This document shows, piece after piece, positions 33,305-41,682 of a stretch of 64,000 nucleotides of DNA. Under the pieces are notes generated by a model. It did no database searches. It worked only from the letters and a program-made list of their open reading frames with translations, and was not told the DNA's origin. The stretch is taken from NCBI RefSeq assembly GCF_900637195.1, contig NZ_LR134356.1:5332001-5396000 (forward strand), given 5' to 3'. The translations under genes were made by a program, and so were the position numbers. The first letter of the stretch is position 1. Each line of letters starts with the position of its first letter. This stretch comes from Mycolicibacterium aurum. Its GTDB lineage: Bacteria; Actinomycetota; Actinomycetes; Mycobacteriales; Mycobacteriaceae.

Positions 33305-34417
33305 GTGAAGTCGACGGGCCGCAATTCGCGCACTGTTGTGCCGTTGACCCGCCCGACCATGCGCGAGACCATCGCCCGGCTGGCCCCCGGGACGCCGCTG
33401 CGCGACGGCCTGGAACGCATTCTGCGGGGCAAGACCGGCGCCCTGATACTCATCGGCTACGACGACAGTGTCGAGACCATCTGCGACGGCGGGTTCTCCC
33501 TCGACGTGCGCTACGCCCCCACCCGCCTGCGCGAGCTGTCCAAGATGGACGGCGCCGTGGTGCTGTCCAGCGACGGCAGCCACATCCTGCGCGCCAACGT
33601 GCAGCTGGTGCCGGATCCGTCGATCCCCACCGAGGAGTCCGGAACCAGGCACCGGTCCGCTGAACGCACCGCGATCCAGACCGGTTATCCGGTGATCTCG
33701 GTGAGCCACTCGATGAGCATCGTGACCGTCTATGTCGCCGGCGAACGCCACGTGGTGCCCGAGTCGGCGACCATCTTGTCCCGGGCCAACCAGACCATCG
33801 ACACCCTGGAGCGGTACAAGACCCGCCTCGAGGAAGTCAGCAGACAGCTCTCGACGGCCGAGATCGAAGACTTTGTCACCTTGCGCGACGTGATGACGGT
33901 GGTGCAGCGCCTGGAAATGGTGCGCCGCATCAGCCTGGAGCTCGACTCCGACGTCGTCGAGTTGGGCACCGACGGCAGGCAGCTGAAACTTCAGCTCGAC
34001 GAACTCGTCGGTGACAACGACACCGACCGAGAGCTCATCGTGCGCGACTACCACGCCAATCCGGATCCACCGACATCGGCACAGGTGACCGCGACGCTGG
34101 AGGAACTCGACAGCCTTTCCGACAGCGAACTCCTCGACTTCACCACGCTGGCAAGGGTTTTCGGCTATCCCTCGACGGCCGAGGCGCAGGATTCATCGAT
34201 GAGCTCGCGGGGCTACCGGGCCATGTCGGGCATTCCGCGACTGCAGTTCGCGCACGTCGACCTGCTGGTCCGCAACTTCGGTTCGCTGCAGGGCCTGCTG
34301 GCCGCCAGCGCAAGCGACCTTCAGTCGGTCGAGGGTATCGGCTCGATGTGGGCGCGCCACATCAGGGAAGGTCTGTCCCAGCTGGCCGAGTCGACGATCG
34401 CCGACCGGCTGGCCTGA
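33305..34417 (+). CDS. disA: DisA, diadenylate cyclase (c-di-AMP synthase)
   Basis: About 370 residues. The DAC domain has both signature motifs, DGA in KMDGAVVLS and RHR in GTRHRSAE, needed to make c-di-AMP from two ATP. A helical spine follows and the C-terminus has a helix-hairpin-helix DNA-binding unit (LQSVEGIGSMWARHIREGL). Sequence is close to M. tuberculosis DisA (Rv3586) with a longer basic N-terminus. The start is uncertain among GTG 33299, GTG 33305 and ATG 33359 (MRETIARLAPGTP). It is the last gene of the lpqE-radA-disA run. Confidence 0.95.
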   Translation: MKSTGRNSRTVVPLTRPTMRETIARLAPGTPLRDGLERILRGKTGALILIGYDDSVETICDGGFSLDVRYAPTRLRELSKMDGAVVLSSDGSHILRANVQLVPDPSIPTEESGTRHRSAERTAIQTGYPVISVSHSMSIVTVYVAGERHVVPESATILSRANQTIDTLERYKTRLEEVSRQLSTAEIEDFVTLRDVMTVVQRLEMVRRISLELDSDVVELGTDGRQLKLQLDELVGDNDTDRELIVRDYHANPDPPTSAQVTATLEELDSLSDSELLDFTTLARVFGYPSTAEAQDSSMSSRGYRAMSGIPRLQFAHVDLLVRNFGSLQGLLAASASDLQSVEGIGSMWARHIREGLSQLAESTIADRLA

Positions 34418-34423
34418 GCCGGG

Positions 34424-35203
34424 TCAGCCGACCGGAGCGGGAGCGGGCGCCGGCACCGGGGGCGCGCCGTCGACCGGCAGCGGCGCCTGGCCCGGTTGGG
34501 CGAGCATGAAGGGCACCGTCGCCGACCGGAGGTTGCCCAGCTGGACGACCAGGTTGTACATGCCGGCCCCGATGGGCTGACGCGGCAGCGGGCAGTTCGG
34601 CGCCGATCCCATCCCGGTCCACGTCACCTCGGTGGTGACCTGCTCACCCGGCTGGAAGGTCTTGATCAGCGTCTCGTTAGACGGCGCACAGTCGAGGTTT
34701 GACCACAGCCGCTGGTTGTCCAGCGTGTACACGTACGCCGCGAGGACGGCGGCACCGACGTCACGCTGGCACGCGACCAGCCCGATGTTGGTGACGACCA
34801 TGGTGAACTTCGGCTGATCACCGACGACGTACTGCGGCTGGTTCGTGATGCCCTTGACCGCCAGGGTGGAGTCCGGGCAGTCGTCGCCCTCCTTGAGGAT
34901 CGGCGGCGGTACGACAGCGGCCGTCGGGGTGGGAGTCGGCGGCGGGGCCTGCTGCGCCGGCGGCTGGATGGGCGACTTGATCTCGGGATTCTCGCCGGGC
35001 AGCGGCGGCGGGGCCGCTTGAGCCGACTGATCCGTGGATTCGTTGGCGGTTGGCTGCTCGTTGCTCGTGCTGTTCAGCACGACGACCGTGACGATGACAG
35101 CGACAATGCCGATCACCAGCGCCGCAATGCCGCCCGCGAGCGCCCTGCGTCGCCAGTAAATCTGTCTGGGCAGCGGCCCATGCGGTTCTAGATCCAGCAC
35201 CAC
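34424..35203 (-). CDS. Membrane-anchored proline-rich protein (Rv3587c family)
   Basis: About 259 residues: short cytoplasmic start, one membrane helix (residues about 22-44, GGIAALVIGIVAVIVTVVVL), a Pro/Gln/Thr-rich linker to about residue 100, and a folded extracytoplasmic domain with paired cysteines (GDDCPDS, LVACQRD, LDCAPS, APNCPLP), ending in a Pro/Ala tail. It corresponds to Rv3587c; function unknown. It converges on disA with a 6-base gap. Start at GTG 35203 or the adjacent GTG 35200. Confidence 0.85.
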   Translation of the reverse strand: MVLDLEPHGPLPRQIYWRRRALAGGIAALVIGIVAVIVTVVVLNSTSNEQPTANESTDQSAQAAPPPLPGENPEIKSPIQPPAQQAPPPTPTPTAAVVPPPILKEGDDCPDSTLAVKGITNQPQYVVGDQPKFTMVVTNIGLVACQRDVGAAVLAAYVYTLDNQRLWSNLDCAPSNETLIKTFQPGEQVTTEVTWTGMGSAPNCPLPRQPIGAGMYNLVVQLGNLRSATVPFMLAQPGQAPLPVDGAPPVPAPAPAPVG

Positions 35204-35259
35204 ATCACGGTAAGGCCAGGTCGAGCTGCGTTGTCCGAGGTTGCCCGGCGTGTCGGGCC

Positions 35260-35880
35260 TCAGGCTTCGCCGATGTCACCGATATGGTCGCGGAGATCGA
35301 CCTTTCCGTCGGCCAGGTGGTAGGTCAGCCCGACGACGCCCAGCTTCCCGTCGCGCACGGCCTCGGTGATCGCCGTCGAACGGCTCAGGAGCTGCTGGCC
35401 GGTTTCGATGACGTGCCTGGCCTCGAACTCGTCGACGCGGGTGAGCCCGTCCCTGCGCCCCATGAGGATCGACGGAGTCACCCGTTCCACGACGTCGCGG
35501 ACGTAGCCCGCGGGAACCGCGCCGCCGTCGAGCGCGGCGAGCGCCGCTCCGACCGCACCACAGCTGTCGTGGCCGAGCACGACGACCAGCGGCACACCCA
35601 GAACTGTCACGGCGTATTCGATCGACCCCAGCACCGCGCTGTCGACCACATGGCCCGCGGTACGCACGACGAACATGTCGCCCAGGCCCTGGTCGAAGAT
35701 GATCTCGGCGGCGACGCGGCTGTCAGCGCACCCGAACACCACCGCAGTCGGCTTCTGCGCCGCGGCCAGGCTGGCCCGGTGCTCGATGCTCTGACTGGGG
35801 TGCATCGGCTGGCCGGCAACGAAACGCTCGTTACCCTCCTTGAGTGCTTTCCATGCGGTCAACGGGCTGGTGTTCGGCAT
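35260..35880 (-). CDS. canB: Beta-class carbonic anhydrase (CanB)
   Basis: A 206-residue beta-carbonic anhydrase interconverting CO2 and bicarbonate. Zinc ligands Cys51, His104 and Cys107 (FGCADSR and GHDSCG) and the catalytic Asp53-Arg55 dyad are present at the same positions as in M. tuberculosis Rv3588c. ATG 35880 gives the homologous N-terminus MPNTSPLTAWKALKEGN; an upstream ATG at 35889 would add three residues. Its start codon overlaps that of the divergent mutY (CATG). Confidence 0.95.
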   Translation of the reverse strand: MPNTSPLTAWKALKEGNERFVAGQPMHPSQSIEHRASLAAAQKPTAVVFGCADSRVAAEIIFDQGLGDMFVVRTAGHVVDSAVLGSIEYAVTVLGVPLVVVLGHDSCGAVGAALAALDGGAVPAGYVRDVVERVTPSILMGRRDGLTRVDEFEARHVIETGQQLLSRSTAITEAVRDGKLGVVGLTYHLADGKVDLRDHIGDIGEA

Positions 35881-36787
35881 GATCGACATTGTGCCCGAAC
35901 CGGTCTCACCGATCGACACGAACGAGCTTCTCGAGTGGTACGACCGTGCCCAGCGCGACCTGCCGTGGCGCCGACCAGGCGTTTCGGCGTGGCAGATCCT
36001 GGTCAGCGAGTTCATGCTGCAGCAAACTCCGGTGGCGCGGGTGCAGCCGATCTGGCTGGACTGGATCGCTCGCTGGCCCACGCCGTCGGCGACCGCGGCG
36101 GCCAGCGCGGCCGATGTGCTGCGGGCGTGGGGCAAGCTGGGCTATCCGCGGCGGGCCAAGCGCCTTCACGAATGCGCCTCGGTGATCGCCGCCGAACACG
36201 ACGACACCGTGCCCGCCGACGTCGACACGCTGCTCACCCTGCCCGGCGTCGGCACCTACACCGCGCGGGCCGTCGCGTGTTTCGCCTACCGCCAGCGGGT
36301 TCCCGTCGTCGACACGAACGTGCGGCGGGTGGTGGCCCGCGCCGTGCACGGCCTCCACGACGCGGGACCACCGTCGTCGACGCGGGACCTCGCCGACGTC
36401 GAGGCGCTGCTGCCCGACGATGAGACCGCGCCCAAGTTCTCGGTGGCGTTGATGGAGTTCGGCGCGACGGTGTGCACGGCGCGGGCACCCCGCTGCGGCC
36501 TGTGCCCGCTACCGCACTGCGCATGGCGGTCACGGGGATTCCCGGCGGGCACCGGCCCGGCCAAGCGTGTGCAGAAGTTCGCGGGCACCGACCGCCAGGT
36601 GCGTGGGCGCCTGTTGGATGTGTTGCGCGGCACCGCGTCTCCGGTCACCCGCGCAGAGCTGGACGTCGCATGGACGACGGACACCGCACAGCGCGACCGT
36701 GCGCTGGATTCGCTGCTGGTCGACGGGCTGGTCGAGCAGACCGCCGATGGCCGGTTCGCGCTGTGCGGCGAGGGCGAGCAGACCTAG
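35879..36787 (+). CDS. mutY: MutY, adenine DNA glycosylase
   Basis: About 302 residues. Removes adenine mispaired with 8-oxoguanine. Catalytic Glu in SEFMLQQT, helix-hairpin-helix LPGVGTYTARAV with Asp in VVDTNVRR, and an iron-sulfur loop of four cysteines (CTARAPRCGLCPLPHC) are present. The N-terminus DIVPEP matches M. tuberculosis MutY (Rv3589). ATG 35879 overlaps the divergent canB start; GTG 35891 is an alternative. The TAG stop lies within the CCTAGG target duplication of the IS element, so the gene is intact although an IS is inserted at its very end. Confidence 0.94.
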   Translation: MIDIVPEPVSPIDTNELLEWYDRAQRDLPWRRPGVSAWQILVSEFMLQQTPVARVQPIWLDWIARWPTPSATAAASAADVLRAWGKLGYPRRAKRLHECASVIAAEHDDTVPADVDTLLTLPGVGTYTARAVACFAYRQRVPVVDTNVRRVVARAVHGLHDAGPPSSTRDLADVEALLPDDETAPKFSVALMEFGATVCTARAPRCGLCPLPHCAWRSRGFPAGTGPAKRVQKFAGTDRQVRGRLLDVLRGTASPVTRAELDVAWTTDTAQRDRALDSLLVDGLVEQTADGRFALCGEGEQT

Positions 36788-36788
36788 G
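36783..36788. repeat. Target-site duplication, left copy (CCTAGG)
   Basis: CCTAGG immediately flanks the left end of the IS and is repeated at 37881-37886. It fits the NCTAGN target known for IS481. It contains the mutY stop codon (TAG 36785-36787). Confidence 0.85.
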
Positions 36789-37880
36789 TGTACTGACCAC
36801 GGACGTTAGGTACGGCGTGGTGAGGTGACAAGGCGAAGACCTCCGAGTGAAGTGCGAGCTGTCTAGGAACGCACCAACCCACCTCGGAGGTCTTCGTGGT
36901 TCACCGTAATGCCCCTTTGTCCGAAACGGGTCGCTTGAGGCTGGCTCGGTGCATCGTCGATGATGGCTGGTCGCTACGCCGCGCGGCCGAACGATTCCAG
37001 GTATCGGTAGGCACCGCCGTCCGTTGGAGGGACCGCTACGTCGAGCTGGGCGAGGCCGGAATGGCCGACCGCAGCTCACGACCCCATCGCAGCCCCAACC
37101 GCACCCCGACACGGACCGAACGCCGCATCATCGGGGTGCGCGTCACCCGCCGTTGGGGACCGGCCCGAATCGCCTACCTGCTGCGACTGAACGTCTCCAC
37201 GGTGCACAACGTGCTGCGCCGCTACCGGATCGCCCGACTGCGCTGGCTCGACCGCGCCACCGGCCGCGTCGTGCGCCGCATGGAATCTGCGGCGTGCGGT
37301 GATCTGGTGCACGTCGATGTCAAGAAGCTGGGAAAGATCCCCGCCGGCGGCGGCTGGAAGATGCTGGGTCGCTCCGCAGGTAAGCGCAACGCCCAAGCCG
37401 ACAAGACCGGAGCCACCAATAAGTACCGACAGCCGTTGCGGGGCTATCACTTCCTACACACCGCGCTGGATGCGCACTCCCGTCTGGTCTTCTCCGAGAT
37501 GCTGGCCGATGAACGCAAGGAGACCGCCTCCGAGTTCTGGGAACGCGCCAACGCCTGGTTCGTCGAACAGGGAATCATTGTTCGAAAGGTGTTGACTGAT
37601 AACGGATCTTGCTACCGGTCGCATGTATTCCGCAAGGCGCTAGGCGATGACATCGAACATCGGCGCACTCGACCCTATCGGCCGCAGACCAACGGGAAGG
37701 TGGAGAGATTCCACCGGACCCTGGCCGATGAGTGGGCCTACGCCCGGCTGTACACCAGCGACCAACAACGCTGCCAGGAGTACCCGCGATGGCTGCACAA
37801 CTACAATCACCACCGCGGCCACACAGCACTCGGCGGTCAACCACCAGCCAGCCGCGTACCTAACCTCTCAGGTCAGTACA
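36789..37880 (+). mobile_element. IS481-family insertion sequence, 1092 bp, complete
   Basis: Terminal inverted repeats of 26 bases (36789-36814 and 37855-37880) begin TGTACTGACC and end GTTAGGTACG; the outer and inner ten bases are identical and 22 of 26 match overall. It is bounded by the direct repeat CCTAGG, and contains one DDE transposase gene preceded by a strong foldback structure. Intact ends, intact transposase and a perfect target duplication point to a recent insertion capable of movement. From memory, H37Rv has no such element after mutY. Confidence 0.92.
36834..36896 (+). promoter_or_regulatory. Hairpin sequestering the transposase ribosome site and start
   Basis: A perfect 14-base inverted repeat: left arm 36834-36847 (CGAAGACCTCCGAG), right arm 36883-36896 (CTCGGAGGTCTTCG), 35-base loop. 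The right arm contains the ribosome site GGAGG and the first base of the GTG start. Transcripts entering from mutY would fold and hide the start, as in other insertion sequences protected against read-through expression; a transcript starting inside the element would lack the left arm. Confidence 0.75.
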
Positions 37881-37885
37881 CCTAG
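36896..37885 (+). CDS. IS481-family DDE transposase
   Basis: A 329-residue transposase: N-terminal helix-turn-helix pair (RLARCIVDDGWSLRRAAERFQVS, shown here in outline as WSLRRAAERFQVSVGTAVRW, then AYLLRLNVSTVHNVLRRY) and an rve-type catalytic core with Asp in LVHVDVKKLG, Asp in VLTDNGSCYRS and Glu in NGKVERFHRTL, followed by YNHHRGHTALGGQPPASR typical of IS481. GGAGG precedes the GTG start. The stop codon TAG (37883-37885) is not inside the element but in the flanking target duplication, so the protein end depends on the insertion site. Confidence 0.93.
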   Translation: MVHRNAPLSETGRLRLARCIVDDGWSLRRAAERFQVSVGTAVRWRDRYVELGEAGMADRSSRPHRSPNRTPTRTERRIIGVRVTRRWGPARIAYLLRLNVSTVHNVLRRYRIARLRWLDRATGRVVRRMESAACGDLVHVDVKKLGKIPAGGGWKMLGRSAGKRNAQADKTGATNKYRQPLRGYHFLHTALDAHSRLVFSEMLADERKETASEFWERANAWFVEQGIIVRKVLTDNGSCYRSHVFRKALGDDIEHRRTRPYRPQTNGKVERFHRTLADEWAYARLYTSDQQRCQEYPRWLHNYNHHRGHTALGGQPPASRVPNLSGQYT

Positions 37886-37886
37886 G
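37881..37886. repeat. Target-site duplication, right copy (CCTAGG)
   Basis: Right copy of the CCTAGG direct repeat that brackets the IS. Its TAG at 37883-37885 ends the transposase reading frame. Confidence 0.85.
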
Positions 37887-37909
37887 CCAGCACAGCCAGG
37901 CCACCACCG

Positions 37910-38899
37910 TCACGCCGTCGCGGCACCGACCTCCACCTCGGCCTCGGTGGTGTTGAACCGCCTGCGATAGTCCGACGGCGTGACACCGATGATCCGGCGG
38001 AAATGGTGCCGCAGCAGCGTCGCCGTGCCGAAGCCGGACCGCTCCGCGATCTGGTCGATGTCGAGGTTCGACTCCTCGAGCATTCGGCGGGCGAACAGCA
38101 CCCGCTGATCGGTGACCCACTGCATCGGCGTGCGACCCGTCTCCTCGACGAAGCGCCGGGCGAACGTACGCCCCGACATGTGCGCCCGCCGAGACAGCGT
38201 CGTGACGGTGTGCGGTTTGTCCAGGTTGGCCAGGATCCAGTCGAGGTGCGGCGCGAACCGCTCCGAACACTTCACCGGGATCGGCTGGTCGATGTACTGA
38301 CGCTGACCGCCGTCGCGCTGCGGCGGCACCACCATCCTGCGGGCGATCTTGTTGGTGACCTCGCTGCCGAGCTCCCGGCGCACCAGGTGCAGGCACGCGT
38401 CGATGCCCGCAGCGGTACCGGCGCTGGTGATGAGGTTGCCGTCGTCGACGAACAGCACGTTGCGGTCGACTTTCGCCGTCGGATACATGCTCGCCAGCTC
38501 GTCGGCGTGCATCCAGTGCGTGGTGCACGGCCGCCCGTCCAGCAGTCCGGCCGCACCGGCGACGAATGCGCCCGAGCACACGGTCAGGATGATCGATCCC
38601 GACTCGGCGGCGCGACGGATCGCGTCCAGCGCCTCGGGCAGGTAGCTGCCGGCCTGGCTCGCGATGGCCGGGATGGCGACCAGATCCGCGCCGACCAGGT
38701 CGTCCAGCCCGTGGTCAGGGGTGATGGTCGCCCCGACCGAGGTCCGCACCGGCAGGCCCGGCTCCGGCCCGCACACCTTGAAGTCGAAGTTGGGAACCCC
38801 GTCGGCTGATCTGTCGATACCGAAGACCTCACAGATGACGCCGAACTCGAAGACCGCGAGGCCGTCGAGCACGAGTGCCGAGACAGTTCTTATCGCCAT
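37910..38899 (-). CDS. GlxA-type AraC-family regulator (DJ-1/PfpI plus HTH)
   Basis: A 329-residue regulator. Residues about 5-185 form a DJ-1/PfpI-like domain with the nucleophile-elbow region ILTVCSGAFVAGAAGLLDGR; residues about 215-320 are a double HTH of AraC type (TVTTLSRRAHMSGRTFARRF and DIDQIAERSGFGTATLLRHHF). Such GlxA-like proteins sense small metabolites, but the ligand here is unknown. It lies just after the IS right end, converging on it; no adjacent enzyme operon suggests a target. Divergent from the small membrane-protein gene at 38972. Confidence 0.9.
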   Translation of the reverse strand: MAIRTVSALVLDGLAVFEFGVICEVFGIDRSADGVPNFDFKVCGPEPGLPVRTSVGATITPDHGLDDLVGADLVAIPAIASQAGSYLPEALDAIRRAAESGSIILTVCSGAFVAGAAGLLDGRPCTTHWMHADELASMYPTAKVDRNVLFVDDGNLITSAGTAAGIDACLHLVRRELGSEVTNKIARRMVVPPQRDGGQRQYIDQPIPVKCSERFAPHLDWILANLDKPHTVTTLSRRAHMSGRTFARRFVEETGRTPMQWVTDQRVLFARRMLEESNLDIDQIAERSGFGTATLLRHHFRRIIGVTPSDYRRRFNTTEAEVEVGAATA

Positions 38900-38971
38900 G
38901 GCAGCATCTTATCGATCAATGTCACTTCTGCCACTGTTGGCGGGATGTTCTCCAAGCGGAGCATTACTGCC

Positions 38972-39238
38972 ATGAGTACCGCACTTGCCTTTCTGATCCT
39001 TCTGTCTCCGTTCGCCCTCGCGGCGATCCTCAGCTGGGCCGCGAATCGCTCCGGCTCGCTGCGGCTGCACCTCGACCAGTTCCGTTGGGCCGCACCGATG
39101 ACCGGCCGGTTGTTCGACGACGCCGAAGGTCGCGGCCGTGACTCCTACCGCGAACAACACGACCTCGACGCCGTGCGCACCCGATTCGAGCAGCACCCCA
39201 CGTGGCCGGCGACGACCGCGTCAGGAGAACGACGTTAG
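38972..39238 (+). CDS. Small single-pass membrane protein, function unknown
   Basis: About 88 residues: one N-terminal membrane segment (LAFLILLSPFALAAILSWAA) followed by a charged, probably cytoplasmic or extracytoplasmic tail (FDDAEGRGRDSYREQHDLDAVRTRFEQ). I do not recognise the family. CGGAG lies 10 bases before ATG 38972; an in-frame ATG at 38945 would add nine residues. It is divergent from the GlxA-type regulator and its end overlaps the convergent hydrolase gene by 18 bases. Confidence 0.6.
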   Translation: MSTALAFLILLSPFALAAILSWAANRSGSLRLHLDQFRWAAPMTGRLFDDAEGRGRDSYREQHDLDAVRTRFEQHPTWPATTASGERR

Positions 39239-39985
39239 AAACGCCTCGACGGCGTCCCGGTATTTCCCCGGAGCGTCGTCGTGGACCAGATGGCCGGCGC
39301 CGGGCACGTGCAGATACGCCGCCCGGCGCGCCGTCTCGGCCATCGTCCGCATCTGTCCCGGCGGGGTGACGCCGGCGCCGGCCTCCACGAGCAGCGTCGG
39401 CGCCGTCACCGCCCGCCACTGCTCCCAGTAGTCCCGCCTCCCCCATTCGGCGGCGATCTCGATCCACTTGTCGGGATGGCCGTGGAGCCGCCAGCCCGTC
39501 ACCGTCCGGTCGAACGCCTCCAGGAAGTACTGCCCCGCGACCGGCCCGAACGCCTCGAACACCTGGGCCGCCGAGCCGAACTCGACGGGCAGCGCGTACA
39601 CCCACGGTTCCCACGGACCGGTGGTCCTGCCCCGGAAATCGGGTGCCATGTCCTCGACGACCACCGCGGCGACCAACTCCGGGCGGGCGGCGGCCAGGCA
39701 CCACGAATGCAACGCCCCCATCGAGTGGCCCACCATGATCGCCGGTCCGCCCGCCGCTACGGCGTGTTCGACGGCACCGCCGAGATCGGCCACGAACCGC
39801 TCGGTGCTGATCGGATGCGGGTCGTCGACGTCGCGACCCCGATGCCACGGCGCGTCGTAGGTGTAGACCCGCCCGAACCGGGTCAGCCACGGAAGCTGCC
39901 GCGACCACGTGGTTCCGCGCCCCATCAGGCCGTGCACCAGAACCAGTGGCGGGCCCGTGCCGCCGTGACACGTCAGCAGATCCAT
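39221..39985 (-). CDS. Alpha/beta-fold hydrolase (Rv3591c-like)
   Basis: A 254-residue alpha/beta hydrolase: oxyanion region LVHGLMGRGTTW, nucleophile elbow GHSMGALHS (Ser near 97), catalytic His in HVPGAGHLVHDDAP near the C-terminus. It matches Rv3591c in position. The natural substrate is unknown; the family includes esterases and C-C bond hydrolases. ATG 39985 is chosen for MDLLTCHGGTGPPLVLVHG. It is divergent from mhuD with a 39-base gap. Confidence 0.88.
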   Translation of the reverse strand: MDLLTCHGGTGPPLVLVHGLMGRGTTWSRQLPWLTRFGRVYTYDAPWHRGRDVDDPHPISTERFVADLGGAVEHAVAAGGPAIMVGHSMGALHSWCLAAARPELVAAVVVEDMAPDFRGRTTGPWEPWVYALPVEFGSAAQVFEAFGPVAGQYFLEAFDRTVTGWRLHGHPDKWIEIAAEWGRRDYWEQWRAVTAPTLLVEAGAGVTPPGQMRTMAETARRAAYLHVPGAGHLVHDDAPGKYRDAVEAFLTSFS

Positions 39986-40024
39986 CAGGCCATCATGCCG
40001 AGTGCACGCGGTAGCCTGATCGCC

Positions 40025-40342
40025 ATGTCTGTGGTGAAGATCAACGCCATCGAGGTCCCGCCCGACGCGGGCCCCGAACTGGAGAAGCGGTTCGCGCACC
40101 GCGCCCACGCCGTCGACAACCAGCCCGGCTTCCTCGGTTTCCAACTGCTGCGCCCCGTCAAGGGCGAGACCCGCTACTTCGTGGTCACCCAGTGGGAGTC
40201 CGAAGAGGCGTTCCAGGCCTGGGCTTCCGGACCCGCCATCGCCGCGCACGCGGGCGAGCGGTCCAACCCGGTGTCCACCGGCGCATCACTGCTCGAATTC
40301 GAGGTCGTGCTCGACGTTGCCGGAACCGACTCCGGCGCCTAG
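40025..40342 (+). CDS. mhuD: MhuD, mycobilin-forming heme-degrading monooxygenase
   Basis: A 105-residue dimeric enzyme that opens heme to mycobilin and frees iron. The functional residues Asn7, Arg26, Trp66 and heme ligand His75 are all present at the same numbering as in M. tuberculosis MhuD (Rv3592), and the ends (VVKINAIEVP, TGASLLEFEVVLDV) agree. It is a cytoplasmic enzyme. lpqF starts inside its last 26 bases. No iron box was evident in the short upstream gap. Confidence 0.95.
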   Translation: MSVVKINAIEVPPDAGPELEKRFAHRAHAVDNQPGFLGFQLLRPVKGETRYFVVTQWESEEAFQAWASGPAIAAHAGERSNPVSTGASLLEFEVVLDVAGTDSGA

Positions 40343-41681
40343 GGCGGCCGGGGCCCGGCGCAGCGCGGCCGCGATTGCGGTCGCGCTCCTGTCCGTGGTG
40401 GCCCTGGCCAGCGGATGCTCAGCTCCGCGTCCGGCACCCGCCGACGCCGCCTACGGCGCGCCGATACAGATCAACACACCGCAGGGTCTGCGGGCCAAGC
40501 AGATCATGGACATGCTCAACAGCGACTGGCCGATCGGTGAGGCCAACGTCCGCACCATGGCGGTCCCCGATCAGGTCGAGCAAGTCGGGGTGACCCTCGA
40601 CCGGATCTGGTGGGACAGACCGTTCACGCTGACAAACGTCGACGTCGGCGCCGGGCACGCCACCCTCGACGTGCGCACCTCCTACGGGGTGGGACAGACG
40701 ATCCAGCTGCGCACCGACGAGGCGGGCATGATCGATCGATTCAACGTGGAACTCGTTGCACCGCAGATTGATTCGTGGTCCGACATCGACGAACAACTCA
40801 CCAGCGCGGGCGCCCGCTACTCGTATCAGGTGGCCAAGGTGGACGACGGCAGGTGCGTCAAGGTGGCCGGCAGCAACACCGAGCTGTCGCTGCCGCTGGC
40901 CTCCATCTTCAAGTTGTACGTGCTCCTCGCCGTCGCCGATGCGGTGAAGGCAGGCACGCTGGAGTGGACTGACACGCTGACGATCACCGAAGAGGCCAAG
41001 GCGGTCGGTTCGTCGGGTTTCGACAAGCTCGAGCCGGGCGCCACCGTATCGGTCCGCGACGCGGCCCAGCAGATGATCTCGGCGAGCGACAACATGGCCA
41101 CCGACCTGCTGATCAACCGGCTCGGCCCGGGTGCCGTCGAGCGCGCACTGAAGGCCGCCGGCCACCACGACCCGGCGAGCATGACACCGTTCCCGACGAT
41201 GCACGAACTGTTCTCCGTCGGCTGGGGCACCCCCGACCTCCGCGAGCAGTGGAAGACGGCATCCCGGGAAGGCCGTGCGCAGCTGCTGCAGCAGACCAAT
41301 TCGCGACCCTACGAACCCGACCCGAACAAGACGCACATGCCCGCGTCCGACATCGGCGCCGAGTGGTACGGCAGCGCCGCCGACATCTGCCGGCTGCACG
41401 CCGCGCTTCAGGCGGGCGCCGTGGGCGAAGCGGCGCCGGTGCGGGACATCCTGTCCGCACTCCCTGGCATCGACCTCGACCGCACCAAGTGGCCCTACAT
41501 CGGCGCCAAGGCCGGCAACCTGCCCGGTGATCTGACGTTCAGCTGGTACGCCGTCGACGCCTCGGGTCAGCCGTGGGTGGTGAGCCTGCAGTCGAACTGG
41601 CCGGAGTTCCGCAGCCAGACCGCGGCCGCGTGGCTCATGTCGATCGCCCGCCAGACGTTCGACCTGATCCCCGAGAACTGA
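40317..41681 (+). CDS. lpqF: LpqF, beta-lactamase-like lipoprotein
   Basis: A 454-residue lipoprotein: TTG start at 40317 inside mhuD, signal peptide with lipobox LASGC (Cys34), a DUF-type N-terminal domain to about residue 165, then a class A beta-lactamase/PBP-like domain with SIFK (Ser-x-x-Lys) near 194 and SDN in ISASDNMATDLL near 255, and KAGNLPG in place of KTG. It corresponds to Rv3593. Substitution of KTG by KAG and lack of a clear Glu166 motif make classic penicillin hydrolysis doubtful. Confidence 0.9.
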   Translation: MPEPTPAPRAAGARRSAAAIAVALLSVVALASGCSAPRPAPADAAYGAPIQINTPQGLRAKQIMDMLNSDWPIGEANVRTMAVPDQVEQVGVTLDRIWWDRPFTLTNVDVGAGHATLDVRTSYGVGQTIQLRTDEAGMIDRFNVELVAPQIDSWSDIDEQLTSAGARYSYQVAKVDDGRCVKVAGSNTELSLPLASIFKLYVLLAVADAVKAGTLEWTDTLTITEEAKAVGSSGFDKLEPGATVSVRDAAQQMISASDNMATDLLINRLGPGAVERALKAAGHHDPASMTPFPTMHELFSVGWGTPDLREQWKTASREGRAQLLQQTNSRPYEPDPNKTHMPASDIGAEWYGSAADICRLHAALQAGAVGEAAPVRDILSALPGIDLDRTKWPYIGAKAGNLPGDLTFSWYAVDASGQPWVVSLQSNWPEFRSQTAAAWLMSIARQTFDLIPEN

Positions 41682-41682
41682 C

